NCBI RefSeq assembly: GCF_035046485.1
Contig: NC_085137.1
Span: 339,874,505 to 339,938,504 of the forward strand
Origin: Aedes albopictus
Taxonomy: Eukaryota; Arthropoda; Insecta; Diptera; Culicidae
DNA: 64,000 nucleotides
Reading direction: 5' to 3'
The position numbers and the translations under genes were made by a program. The first letter of the stretch is position 1. Each line of letters opens with the position of its first letter. Shown piece after piece: positions 44,690-56,810 of this stretch. The notes under the pieces were generated by a model that saw nothing but the letters and a program-made list of their open reading frames with translations, was not told where the DNA came from and did no database searches.

Positions 44690-46960
44690 ATCTTCAAGTA
44701 TTTTTGTGAGATTGCTTTGAAAACTCTTTTAAGAATTCAATTAATTGTTCCTGAAAATTTTTCAGAAAACATTCATAAATGCTTACAGAAGTTTCACTTG
44801 GGTTGCGTCCTGGATTATTTCCTAAAATTTTCAAAACATTCAATTTCAAACATTTTCTACAGTTTCGTAGCATGTCGTGAGCCAAACTTCCTGCAAAATT
44901 CAGCAAAGACTAGTAATAAATGATTCCCGAAGTTAGACTAAGATTTACTCAGCAGTAAACGCTTACAATTCTTACAGAACTGAATTTGGTTAAAACTTTC
45001 TGATAATTATTTGTCCATACAGTTCGGAGGCACCTGACCCAAGTATTTTCCGGAAATTCATACAGATTTTACCACAGATTATGCTTCTTCCCAGGATACT
45101 CGTTGAAAATTTAAAAAAAAATCTGGGAATGATTTTCATAAAAAAACGTACAAAACTCTCTCAATGCTAAGTATCAGTCTCTTTCACAGTTCTTTAGCCG
45201 AAATTGATCGACTGCAACGGCCGTTTTAAGATGTACTGTGAGAAAACCGATAGAGTGCCATTCGTAAGTGACCAAGACAAGGCCGTTCTCAGCTCTTATA
45301 CTGAACCTTCTTGGTCCAAACTTATAAGTTTTGAAATATTTAGATCGCCAAAAATAAACCAAATTCCGCTTGCTTCCACCGGTTGGTATTTGTTTCGAAT
45401 TCGATATCCCACCTATTCCCAGAGGTATAGGAGATTGTCGAAGACAGCTAACAGCATTTCTAAGAATTATCCGGAGACTCCAACCCAGGATTATTCCATG
45501 AGTTTTCCCTGGTATTCCTGCACGAGTTTTATCTGGAAATCCCCCAGGACTTTCTTATGGGAATCTCAGAGAGTTTCATCTAGAATTTCTCTAGAAGTTT
45601 TACCTGATATTGATCCAAAACAGATTTATTCAGGAATTTTATTCGTGAAATTTTCTAAAAAGTTCTCCTAAGAATCGTCGATTCCTTCAACAGTTATACC
45701 CAGCGTTCCTTTAGAAATTTTAGATTGTATTTCTGCATAAATTTCACCTAGAAATTTTATCCGATAATCCTCCTTTTTCTTTTGGGGTTTCTCCAGATTT
45801 ATTCAGGAGTTTCAACTGGGATATATTCAAGGGTTCTCTTTTCTTTTTTTTTTCAGGAGTTCCACCTGAGATTTTTTCCATAAACTTCACCTGAGATTCA
45901 TCCAGAAGATCCAAAACAGATTCACTCAAGAACTCAACCTGGGGTATCTTAAAAAGTTTCATCTGAGCTTTCTCCAGGAGTTCCATCCATGATTTTTTTT
46001 CATCGACTTTCACCTTTGGATTTATCCAGGAATTTGAAATGAGGTTCCTCTTGAAGTTCCATCTGCGATTCCTCTAACAGTTACGCCTAGAATTCTTCTA
46101 GGACTTTCAGCTAATGCTGCTGCATAAGTTTCACCTGGAGGTTATTTAGAACTTCAGCCTGTCATTTCTTCAGGAGTTCCAGCTGGAATTCCTTATTGAT
46201 ATTTCTCCAAGAGTCTTATCTGAAATTTCAATAGATCTATCTAGGATTTGCTCAGAAATTACAGCTGAAATTCTTACACTTATAATCTATAAATCCTCCA
46301 GGAGTTCCAACTCAAATTCCTTCATGAGTTCCCTCTGTAACTTAACTCCAGATGGGATTTATTCAGAAGTTTCACCTGGGAGTTCTACCTGCCGATTCTT
46401 CCAGGTGTTTGTCCTGAGATTTCTCCAAGAATTCTGTCTAGGACTTGATCAGGCATTTCATATGGAATTCCTCCGAAAGTGTCACCTAAGATTACTCCAG
46501 GGGTTCCATCTGGGATTTTTTCATGAGTTCCACCGGGAGTTCCTCTAGGAGTTATACCTGAAATTCTTCCAAGAGTTATACCACAAACTTATTCAGGAGT
46601 TCTATCTCTGATTTCTTCAGCAGAGCAACTAAGGCTTGCAACTGGAATTCTTCTAGGAATATCACTTGGAATTCTTTCGGGAGTACCTATGTGTGTTCCT
46701 TAGGGGAGGTTTACAAGAAGGGCATCCAATTCAACACTCAACAATATTTTCAGAGTATTAGTTTCAGGAGAGTTGTTGTAGGATATCCTTCAGGAGTATT
46801 CTAACAGGAATGCTTCCTGGAGCATTTGTACAGTAGTATTTCTGAGTATGTTTCTCCAGGTTTTCATCAAAGAGTTTTTGTACGAGTTTCCTAGAAATGC
46901 TACTTTAAGAGTTTCTCCGGAAGTGCTTCTGAAAAAGTTGCTCTGGGAGTATTCCTTTAG
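44690..46960. repeat. Class B repeat
   Basis: TTCACCTGGGAGTTC, TTCTTCCAGGTG and AGGAGTTCCACCTGAG reiterate. 44940-45430 is less repetitive. The long frames are translations. Confidence 0.7.
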
Positions 46961-47165
46961 TAATTTCCTCCATCAGCACCGTAATCCTGGGTTAAGCTGA
47001 TCACTTTGAAACAACTTTTTTATAATTCCCTTCTTTTAAATCCGAATGGCTTGTCAAACCTTTTACAACTAGTAATTTGACTGTTAAAAGAAAAAATTAA
47101 ATTTTGAAATTGCCCCCTAAACGATCACAGGTAAGATTATTTCCTTTGAAGTTAAGAGGCACATA

Positions 47166-48061
47166 CACTCCCGATCAAAACTTTGGGGTCACCCTCTCAA
47201 AATATTTTTTTCAGGCCCATATCTCCACCAATTTGTGTCCGATTATATAGGTCTCATTCAAAAGATATTAAGTCAAAGTAACTTTGAACATGATTTATGT
47301 AAAACTTTTACAAAAATATTTGTAAGTTTTCATACCCAAAGTTACCAAATTTTCTAAAAAATGAACATAAATTTACGGCAGTGTCGCTGAAAATTGGGTC
47401 GACCAAATTTTATGATGAGAGCGTTAATACAACCTATTTTCTATTAGCTTTCAACTGCTTTTTACAGAACTTGGCTAAACAATCTAAGCAAAAAGTTGTT
47501 AAGTAAATTAACGCTTGATGTCATCGACCAAAAGTTTGGGGTCACCCCTCAATATAATGTATCAGCCAAGAAGAATTAAAATTGAATGAAAGATGACAAA
47601 GATATCAACAAACCACTTTTCCATGTTTTACGATAGTGACCCCAAACTTTTGGCCGACTCATCATATTGAGGGGTGACCCCAAACTTTTGGTCGATGATA
47701 TCGAGTGTTAGTTTACTTAATAACTTTTTTCTTAGATTGTTTAGCCAAGTTCTGTAAAAAGCAGTTGAAAGCTAATAGAAAATAGGTTGTATTACCGCTC
47801 TCATCATAAAATTTGGTCGACCCAATTTCTAGCGACACTGCCGAAAATGTATATTCATTTTTTAGAAAATTTGGCAACTTTGGGTAAAGTTTACATACAA
47901 ATATTTTTGTAAAAGTTTCACATAAATCATGTTTAAAAAGTACCTTATTATTTTTTGAATGAGACCTAGAGTTTTGAAATCGGACACAAATTGGCGGAGA
48001 TATGGGCCTGAAAAAATGACATGTTTTTGAGGGGGTGACCCCAAACTTTTGATCGGGAGTG
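47166..48061. mobile_element. 896-bp near-palindromic foldback, TA target
   Basis: The ends CACTCCCGATCAAAACTTTG and, inverted, CACTCCCGATCAAAAGTTTG are flanked by TA (47164-47165, 48062-48063). Left arm 47166-47600 and right arm 47640-48061 are complementary almost throughout, including GGTTGTATTA, TTTGGTCGACC, GACACAAATTGG and GGGGTGACCCC words. The TTTGGGGTCACCC motif occurs at both tips and at the centre. No transposase. A transcript would fold into a stem of more than 400 bp. Confidence 0.93.
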
Positions 48062-48063
48062 TA

Positions 48064-48110
48064 GAAACAGACGTAACACTTAAAGCAAATTTCATTAAAA
48101 ACATCGTTAC
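48064..48110 (+). mobile_element. Broken end of the 44208-type MITE
   Basis: AACAGACGTAACACTTAAAG and CATTAAAAAC match the left end of the element at 44208. The missing first bases (CACA) lie on the other side of the foldback at 47160-47163. Confidence 0.75.
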
Positions 48111-48606
48111 TAGGGTAAGTGACCCAATTATGGCTATAGTACCAAATTATTCGCCATAGTTGATTTTCACCCTTAAACGATGCAAATCAATAAGAAAAAA
48201 AATGCGAGCAACAGATCACGTTCAATAGAGATGGTTGCACTCATTTAAACTCCACATTTTGCTCAAATTATGGTAGAAATAAATCATGTTCCTTAAAATT
48301 TCGTCTTCCTTGCACCCTTTTTCGCCATAGTGTACCAGTCATGGCTAATCCCATAAGGAATGCATGCAAATAGTGCGAAAAGAAAACCGAAGTTAAAAAA
48401 TGTATCCATAATTGGTACAGGGCTCCTATCTTTGGCACACGCTGTAATAAATACTAAAAGTAGTTTTGGCTCCGTTTCTATATTTTTCCTGTAAGGTGTG
48501 GAAACCAAGCTATATTTTAACATATTGATGACACTCGTTGGTTCTCCCGTTATTTTTCTACAAATAGTTTTCCTTAGGTAGTGCCATAATTGGTACAGGC
48601 ACCCTA
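48111..48606. mobile_element. DNA element with CCAATTATGG ends
   Basis: TAGGGTAAGTGACCCAATTA at the left pairs with TAGGGTGCCTGTACCAATTA (inverted) at the right. A further CCATAATTGGTACAGGG word occurs near 48405. The minus-strand 137-codon frame crossing its right edge is not supported as a gene. Confidence 0.65.
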
Positions 48607-48799
48607 ATCGTACTCTATTTGGCCGTACCATCACTAGGTGGCGGCAGTGAGCAAACGTCAGGCGAGCTTTTTGTTTCTTTATTTCTAAAAACTGAAAAGC
48701 TTTCACTCATCCCTAGACATCAGATGAGGTGAGTTCCTAGATGAAATTACATGTTATTACCGAGTGATCAAATTGTGCCCGGTTTAAGATACTTTCAGA

Positions 48800-49670
48800 C
48801 GCGCCACATGATACGAGATTTTTTGGGGGTGTTCCTCTTTGAGTTTTTTCCTCGGAGCATTCCTTTTGAAGTGCTCAACTAATAATTACTTTCCAAAAAA
48901 TTACTAAAAATACCATTTCTTCGTGAGTTTCTATCAGGAGTATTCCTTGAGAAGTGCCTCTTGGCGTGATGATCCAGGAGTTTTTATGGCGGTGTGCATC
49001 CAGAAGTTAATAAAGCAGTGTTTTCTATTGAGTGATTTCGTGGAATGTTTCTCTTGATTTGTTCCTTCAGGAGTTTCCAGGGATGGGTAATTGCAGAATT
49101 GTTCATCCGCAAGTACTCTGGCAGTGTTTTTTAGGAGTTCCTCCAAGAATATCCCTTTCAGGAGTGTTTACCAGGAGTTTTTTTTATCTCGAGAATGTTT
49201 TCTAAAAATGCTTTCGTTAGAGAACTCTAGGGTTTCCTTCAGAAGCGTTTCTACAGAATAGTTTTAAATGAGTACTTCCGGGCATGATTTTCTTGGAGTA
49301 GTTTAGAGAGTGTTCCTATACGAGTTCCTCTTGAGATGCACTTCAGGAGTTCCCTAGGAAGTTTTTTATTCTTATGCTAGTTCTTCACAAACTCCGGCAG
49401 AGTTTTCCAGAAATTACCCCTGAAGTATTGCTTCTCAAGTACCTTCGAGGGTGTTCAGCCTTCAAGGTTTTTTTTTAGAAAAGTCATAACTATTTATTTG
49501 TTAGGTCTTCTTGGGATTTTTTTATATATTCTAGGAGTGCTTGCGGTAGTGCTGCTCCTGAAGTGTCTCTATAGGAGTTCTTTCTGGACTGATTTTTGAG
49601 ATTTCCATTTAAGAGTGTTAATCAAGGTAAATTTCCAAAGAAGTTGCCGAGCACATTTCCCGGATTTTTT
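48800..49670. repeat. Class B repeat
   Basis: TTCAGGAGTTTCC, AGGAGTTCCTC and AAGTGTTTCC words. Interrupted by nothing recognisable. Confidence 0.6.
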
Positions 49671-49678
49671 TAGAAGGA

Positions 49679-50831
49679 ATAGGATGCAATCAGTGAAGTA
49701 CTAGATTGAAAGTGATGAGCTGGATTTTTGTATGGTGAGATGATCAATTCTCCATTTCTGCAATAAATTGGTACAAACAGCGTGAGTATTATGATTTCTT
49801 TCCTAATTTAATGCTTTTTGAGCAAAAGTTTGGATAACTGTGTAGTTGAAGTTGCAAGAAATAAATAATACAACAACTCAGTTACCCAAACTTTTGATCA
49901 AATAGCATCAAATTAGGCCAGAAATCATAATAGGTACCGTAAACCGGGGTCAAATTGATCAGCGGGGTGAAATTGATCACTCGGGTACTACATTGTAATT
50001 CCATACTAGGAACTCTTAAGCGTCGTAATGATCTTAAACTTTTTACGTCATCTGATTCGTAGATGTCTAGAGATGAGTGTAGACTTTTAATTTTTCAGAA
50101 AATGTTAGTTTTGCCTTATTTTTTCAAGGAATTTGCAATGTATTTCTCATTTAGCTGAAATTATTGCTACTAAACAATCAATTGCTGATAGGACTTCCCG
50201 TGAATTCTCTGTTTTAACATTTTTGTGGAGCCTTGGTAGGGTTGTAATGCAGCTAATCAGAACATGAAATTGTTATAAAAAGTTCATTTTATGAAGAAAT
50301 AATCATTTTTTGTGATAGAATCACTTATTTTAAATGAAATTGCCTAACTTTAGGCGTTTGCGGGAAAATTTCGAAATTTAATTTTGCATTTAAAGTAATA
50401 AATTTACTAGTTGTAAGATTTTAAACGCGTTATTCGGTTTTAGAAGAGCAAAATTAAGTGGTGAAGGAAATTTTCCTTTCCAACCGATGCTTAATTGTAT
50501 ACTGATCAATTTTGCCCCAAAGTGGGATTTCCAATATTTTGATATTTGAAGTTATTTAACTTAAAGTTTAAATTTGTTGAACAAAATTCTGTCACATGGT
50601 TCCATGGAGATCCACTGGGTACTGGTTTTACAGAAATTCTTATGGTAATATTTGAATTGGCACTGGTGTTATCCACAAAAGTTGTTTTAAAGTGATCAAT
50701 TTGACCCCGGATTACGGTACCTACACTGCTGTTTGCACCATTTTATTGCAGAAATGGAGAATTGCTCATCTCACCATACAACAATCCAGCTCACTATTTT
50801 CAATCTAGTACTTCACTGATTGCCTCCTATT
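49679..50831. mobile_element. Foldback element interrupted by another MITE
   Basis: The left arm 49679-49856 carries GCAATCAGTGAAGTACTAGA, ATGGTGAGATGATCAATTCT and AATCATAAT-type words. Its inverted partner is split into 49873-49932 and 50722-50831 by the MITE at 49933-50721. The two halves rejoin at a TA. Confidence 0.85.
49933..50721. mobile_element. 789-bp GGTACCGTAAACC element nested in the foldback
   Basis: GGTACCGTAAACCGGGGTCA at the left is mirrored by TGACCCCGGATTACGGTACC at the right, flanked by TA on both sides (49931-49932, 50722-50723). It is the longer relative of the element at 12361-12570, next to the Dll exon. No ORF. Confidence 0.88.
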
Positions 50832-50904
50832 GCCGTGAAGATTTCCATAGGAATTGCCCAAAAGGGTCTGCAATTTTTTTTTTTGAAACTCCCAACAATG
50901 TTAG

Positions 50905-51100
50905 CTTGATTATTATTATTATTGAATTCTTCATTGGAATGATTAGCTAGATGCATATCCAAAGGATTAGCAGAGAGAATTGTCAGAAGAACTCCTGAAG
51001 AAATTACACAAGAAATTGCTGAAAAAATCCCACATGAATTACTGTATAACTCCCAAAAAACTGCCGAATGAATTTATTCTGTTTGAAATTTTCTAACATG
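50905..51100. repeat. ATT microsatellite and class B piece
   Basis: TTGATTATTATTATTATTG near 50911 is followed by GAAGAACTCCTGAAG-type class B sequence. Confidence 0.5.
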
Positions 51101-51119
51101 TTTCACTAGAGTCTCCAAT

Positions 51120-53540
51120 ATGCACCCTGATTGGACATGAACTCACCTGTACACGCCCGCGTTTCCCATGTACGGCCATGGACGGCCTCTCGAATGACAC
51201 AGCAACTGTTTATTACTTGATTTTTTTTTCATCGTTCCTTTCATTCTTATACCTCGTTTTTCCACACAATCTACTCCACCGGTATCGTCGTCCAGTGGTG
51301 GTGGGGTTCAGTTTTTTTTTATCGGGTTTTACTTTTTCATTGTATCTTACCTATGTTACACGACGACGATGACGACGACCATAAGACGACGACGACGACG
51401 CTCAGGTTGTCTTTCGTTTCTTTTGACAACTCCCCTTCCGTGACTGTGGAGATATCTGGCTGCTATGCTAGTGCTGAGCAAGCTGTCCAACAAAGGCCCC
51501 CGCACACAGTCTTCATTCCGTACACCCGGCCCGGGCGCAATGAGATACGTCATTTTTCGTGTTTGACTTCTTATTCGGCTTCTTCTGCTGCTGCTCCTGC
51601 TTCGAAGACATGAGTCTCGTTCTGACCGGAGATTGGCAGGAAGAGGCGCGCACTGACTGTTCTGTTGCACTGACTTTGAATAAAAATATTGAATTTATAA
51701 TCGACTGTCAATAATAATTATATTTTTGTTGCTATTATTAAAATCTTTGCTTCTCTCTTGCGCGCGGTGTCCGTCCGTTCAGCAGGCCGGCCGGCCGGCC
51801 GGTGGACCAATCTCGGTCCCTGTTGGCAGGTTGGCTGAAAAACCAACGCGAAGGCACGTAAACAAGATGGGATCGATCGGGGTGCGCGATCGTACCTACA
51901 ACGTACGAGGGGTCGCGCGCGGACGCTATTGTTGCGTCTCTGTTTGACGTTCGTTGTTGGTTTTGCGCCCCGCCGCAACTTTAGCCACTCTTCTCAGATC
52001 GGGGGGAGATGGACGGTGATGACGATGATGATTGTAACTTCTGTTTAATGATCATGCGCGCCAGGCGATGCGATGGGGCCTGGTGGGGTCCCTGACAAGA
52101 TCTTCTGAGTTAATGATGTTTCATGCTGAAACTTGCGTAGCTAGGAAGTCCAGCAACGGATCTCGAGAAATCGATCTGTGCATATCAGTTAGATCAAAAA
52201 CAAGATCTGGAAGAAGTTATTTGATCATGTCAATACCTTTCGACCTTTTGCCTTAGACTAGAATTCATATTAGTTACAAGGAACTGCTGCATTTTTTCGA
52301 CAACTTCAAAAATCGTCTTTTTTGTTGTAAGGTGTTTGAGAATTACCGTTTTTAAAGTGCATTTCACCCCACATGCCCCTGCCTGGTTAAGTATGGTTCT
52401 TGTGGACGATACCCCGAACCATATAGACATCAATTTTGAATACTTTGATGAATCACGTGGCCATGTGGTCAACTCTATGCTGGACAGCAACACCCAGCAT
52501 CCCTTACGAGTCCAAGATTCTTTTTTTTTCGCTTCTAACCCCGAATCAAGATTTCTTGGTTTTACCCGTAATCTGAAAGGGAGAGGCTCGTCCGTTTGTT
52601 CAGCGATGCCCGTTGCTGAGACGAGAAAGAGCTCACCCGATGGGGGGCGTTGCGCGGTGGGTCAATATCAATAGCCAGATCAGGTGATGGACCCGAACGG
52701 AGCAGGAACGAAAAATGGAGAAACAGGTTAAAACACCCTACCTCGACGGCGGCGGCGACGACGACGCGAGCGAATGAAAGTGTTGTTGCGTAGAGCTCAA
52801 GCGGTGCGTGCCCTGAGAGCCAGAAATGGAAGAAGAGGTGTTGGGGCTGAAAGAAGGGGAGTTCTTAATGGAACGTCCCCCAGCGGGATACTTCCTGGCG
52901 GTGTCTAGCCGGCGGAGCTTTTGATCTTTGGGATTCGTAAGATAGATCATAGACGAAGAATTAGCATGAACTGAAAGTGAGCTTGGATGGTGTTTCGTGT
53001 AGGGCTTAGTTTGCTTTCGAAAGTGGAGCGTTTTCATATGGCTGTTGACTCATTTTCTGATGGAACCTCCAAAAGTATACGAATAACTTGCACTACATTA
53101 TTGCTCAATTTTCGCTTTCTATTTCAATCCTAAACTTCTCTCATTGTTTATGTAACGTATAAGAACCATAACAGGATCAATCGACCTTTTTAAATTAGAG
53201 AAAGAACTGTTTTTTCTCTACCAAAACTATATCAATTAGCAGTCAAATGAACAGCAACATTGCAAAAAGCATAGCCCGAACAACATCCGAAGAAATAATG
53301 AGACAAATTAGTCAACATTTCTCGACCTAAACCACCTGCCAAAACTGCAACACTCTTTTCACGCTCGCACACGTCGTCGTCGTCGTCGATGATGATCTGA
53401 AGAATGATTTCTACCTGCCTGCGCCGACATTTGTACCAACTAACGTAACGAACAACGTTGCATTGTCGTTTTGTGCCGGACCCTCCACAATAACACCATG
53501 CAGCAAGGCCGAGGAACGGCGAACCCTTGATGAGGTCACA
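51120..53540. other. GC-rich region with trinucleotide tracts
   Basis: Contains (ACG)n/(GAC)n at 51360-51400, (CCGG)n near 51785-51802, and CpG-rich blocks to 51990 and 52560-53540, with CGTCGTCGTCGTCG at 53371. 52260-52510 is more AT-rich. A 112-codon + strand frame from 52336 has no recognised domain and no splice support. Candidate regulatory DNA. Confidence 0.3.
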
Positions 53541-54180
53541 CCAAAAGGACGTTTCTCGTCGTCGACCGTATGCTGCTCATCTGTCTTGGGGGCCTTTTGA
53601 CGAGTTGCTACGGTGGTGCTGCAATGCTAAATTGATCAGAAGAGGTTTGAGTGAGTCACCTAGTTGTATTGGTGAACTGTTTTTCAACAGTTTTAGGAAG
53701 TCTTGGGTTTAACCATTGCCCCATAGTCTTCTTCCTACCTTTGCAACTGTAATTATATTCTTTTCTACTATGTTTTTTACATGTTCACATTTCCCAGCTA
53801 GTGTTCGATGACCATTTCAATAGAAATCCTATAATTCTTCCAAAGATCTAATTTTGTTCAAGCTTTTCCACTAATAATTTTAACAGGAAATTAAAAATTC
53901 ATGTTACCGTTATAAAAAAAACATTTCTTAACTGTACAGAACTATTCTTAAATTTAATTGAAAGTTTTAAGGGAAAGGCACAAGATTTATTATTCAAGAT
54001 ATTCCACCAAATCGCTGAGTTCGCCTAACATTTGTTGTCTGTGGTGGTGCTGCAGTAATGTTGAGATTTCGATAATAATAGCATTTAACACTGAAAATTA
54101 CGAAAGAATATCACAAAATTTGAATAAAAACGGATGGTGTTGGTTATCTTGGCAATTGAGATGAATACTTCTAAATAACT
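53541..54180. other. AT-rich stretch without genes
   Basis: No exon or transposon end recognised. Confidence 0.25.
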
Positions 54181-56430
54181 ATATCAAAAATTAGGAATTC
54201 CTTCAACGATTTCTTTTCGAAATTTTATTGGAAATCTATCCAGAATTTGTTACGCAATACTTTCTCTCAAAACTCTTTCCATGATTCTTCCATGAATTCC
54301 TTCCGGAATTTCTTCTTGGATTTCTGCCACAATTTTTCTTTTAAATTCATTTTCAGTTTATCACATTATTCTTTCTGCGGTTTCTTCCATGAATTTTCCA
54401 AAAGTTTTTATTTTTATTATTAAATTCATCGGATTTTCTTCTGGTTTTCTCCAGTTATCCAGAATTGTTTTAAGCTATTTTCGTTTCTTTACGGATATTG
54501 CCGTTCCTTTGCAGATATTTCCGGCGTTATTTCGGATTTTTTAAGATTTCTTCCAGAGTTCTTCCCAGAAATTCTGCAGCAGTTTTTTACGGCGTCTTGT
54601 TTTTCTTCTTTATGGCTCAATGTTCGCATTCGAACTTGGCCTGCTTTACTTCAACTTAGTGTTCTTAGAGCACTTCCACAGTCATTAATTGTAGGGCTTT
54701 CTTTGCCTACCATTTCATATTTTTTTGTATATTGTGTGGCAAGTATAATGATACACTGTGCCCAGGGAGCAGAGAAAATTTTCCCGACCGGAACGGGAAT
54801 CGAACCCTCAGTCTCCAAATTGGCGATCCATAGCCTTAACCACTAGGCTAACCGGAGACCCTTTCTTACGGGGTGTTTCCTGGAGAATCTACTGGGATTT
54901 CTTCAAGAGGTTTTTTTTTTCCGGAAATTTTTACAAATTTTATTCGAAGTTCCTTTAGAAATTTTCTCTTATTTAGTAGTTTTCCAGGATAGCTTTCCAG
55001 CAGTTTCTTCCGCAATTTTGCTTCGAGATTTTCAGAGTTCCTCACTTATGTTTTTATCAGGATACCTTCTCTCGAGATTTCTCGAACAGGTTTTGTGAAG
55101 TTTCAGGCAAGATTTCACCTGGACGCCTTTTGATACTTCTTCGTGAGTTTCTTACAATGAATTTTGCTAGTTATTCCAGGAAACATTTCGGAACAAAACG
55201 CCTGCAAAAATTAATGTAAGAACTCCGGGATCAACTATTGAAGAAATCCCCAAAAGAGCATCCATAATCTCGGGACAATTTCCGGTATGGAATGTGGGAA
55301 GAACTCTGGGAATAGTTTCGAAAAAATCTGTAGAAGAAATAAATTTAGATCAGGCAAGAATTCCGGCCAGAAACTACTAGGAAAAGCCTGGAAAAATCTC
55401 TGAAAAGAAACACGGAAGAACTCCATGAGAAATATCAGAAATAACTCTTGAAAAAAAAATGCAAAATGTACTTCGAAAAAATGTTAGAAAAAAGTTCAGC
55501 ATAAATTCAGAAAAACTCTGACAGACATTCCAGAACCAATGCCGAATGGAATCTGCTGTGAGAAATTTCAGGAGATACCTCGGGAGAATCCTCAGGTAAA
55601 TCTTCAAAGGAAAGCACAACTTTTTATTTAATTTAATTTTCTCTTCCCTTTATTTTCTTTCTCAAGGAACTTCTGCAGATGTTCATGGAGAAATTCTTGA
55701 CAATTTTCAAAAAGCGTCTCTGGAGAGAATCTCAGATACCCCAGAAATAAAATGACAGGTATCCCTGGAGGTATTCTAGAAAGACATCAGATGACTCCCG
55801 GGAGGAAGCCGAGGATCCTCCTTGAATCCAGGAAAAAAAATCATGAAAGGAGACTGCCTGACGGTATACCGAAAGCATTGAATAAAAAACACCTTAAAAA
55901 AGTCAGGATTCTGGAGAAACCAGAATACATCTTGATGGAGTAATAGGATTAAACTTTGTTGAAGGAACCCAGAAAAACAAACCGAAAAATATTTGGGAAG
56001 ACCCTTAAAAAAAATCCATAAATAATCCATGGAGTAATCTCAAAAGTAATCCACGAATGAATCTCGAAAAAACTAAAGTTTCATTAGAATAATCTTTTAA
56101 GAAATCCCCGGTGGAGAAATCCTTGCAAAAATGCATAGAGAATTCTCGAAAATTCGTTAAGGAATTTTAAAAGTACCCCATGAATGAATTTTCAAATGAG
56201 TCCCTGGAGGATTCCAGGAGGTATCTCTAAAAAATCTCATGTTAAAATGTAGATAGGATGCCGGGATGCCGGGAAGTCCCGGCAGGAATATCTGGAGCAG
56301 TTCTTGAACGGACCGCTGGAAAAAAAATGAAGAGAAACTTTAGGAGGAATACCTAGCAGAGTTTCAGAGAGAATATCTGGAGGCATCCTTGATGAACTCT
56401 CGGGCAAGGAAATTCACTAGAATTTAGCTC
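54180..56430. repeat. Class B repeat hosting a SINE
   Basis: TTCCATGAATTCC, TTCTTCCAGAG and GGAGAATCTCAG words on both sides of 54610-54866. Confidence 0.7.
54610..54866 (-). mobile_element. Diverged tRNA-derived SINE
   Basis: The minus-strand head carries A box TTAGCCTAGTGGTTAAGGCT and B box GGGTTCGATTCCC. The body resembles the Feilai-type copies (ACTTCCACAGT; TGTGTGGCAAGTATAATG) but is much diverged. Confidence 0.7.
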
Positions 56431-56810
56431 CCAAGTAACATTTTGTAAGCCCAATTAATTCGAAGATTGTTTGCTCGAAAGAATAATAAAACCTCCAAAA
56501 TACAGTTATTTTGCACACTGTGGACCACCCTTGAAGGATTCTAAATCGATAGCTGAGCTAGATGAAAGCAGGGTCCCTGATTACCGCTTTGCATCATTCT
56601 TGACTTTAGAAGTCAGTCAGAATACGGAACGAGTACCCTATTCCAAAATCGACTCATTTGACCAGCCATCCAGTCTAAATGATCGAAATCATGTTCTGGA
56701 ATGACGAATCAGTCGTATGTCAGTCATCCCAAAATCAAATGACGATCATCTCGATGCCATTGCGTGAGAAAGTGTGACTTGATGACGGCACGGTGGCATC
56801 CCTCCAGGCG
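56431..56810. other. Single-copy spacer
   Basis: Begins with CCCAAGTAACATTTTG, a likely MITE end, then mixed sequence. No gene. Confidence 0.25.

Noticed and set aside
48293..48706. 137-codon minus-strand frame
   Set aside because: Crosses the right terminus of the element at 48111-48606, so it mixes transposon and flank; no domain.
52336..52674. 112-codon frame starting MRITVFKVHF
   Set aside because: No domain or context; GGGGTGAAATGCAC-type words nearby suggest a transposon end on the opposite strand.
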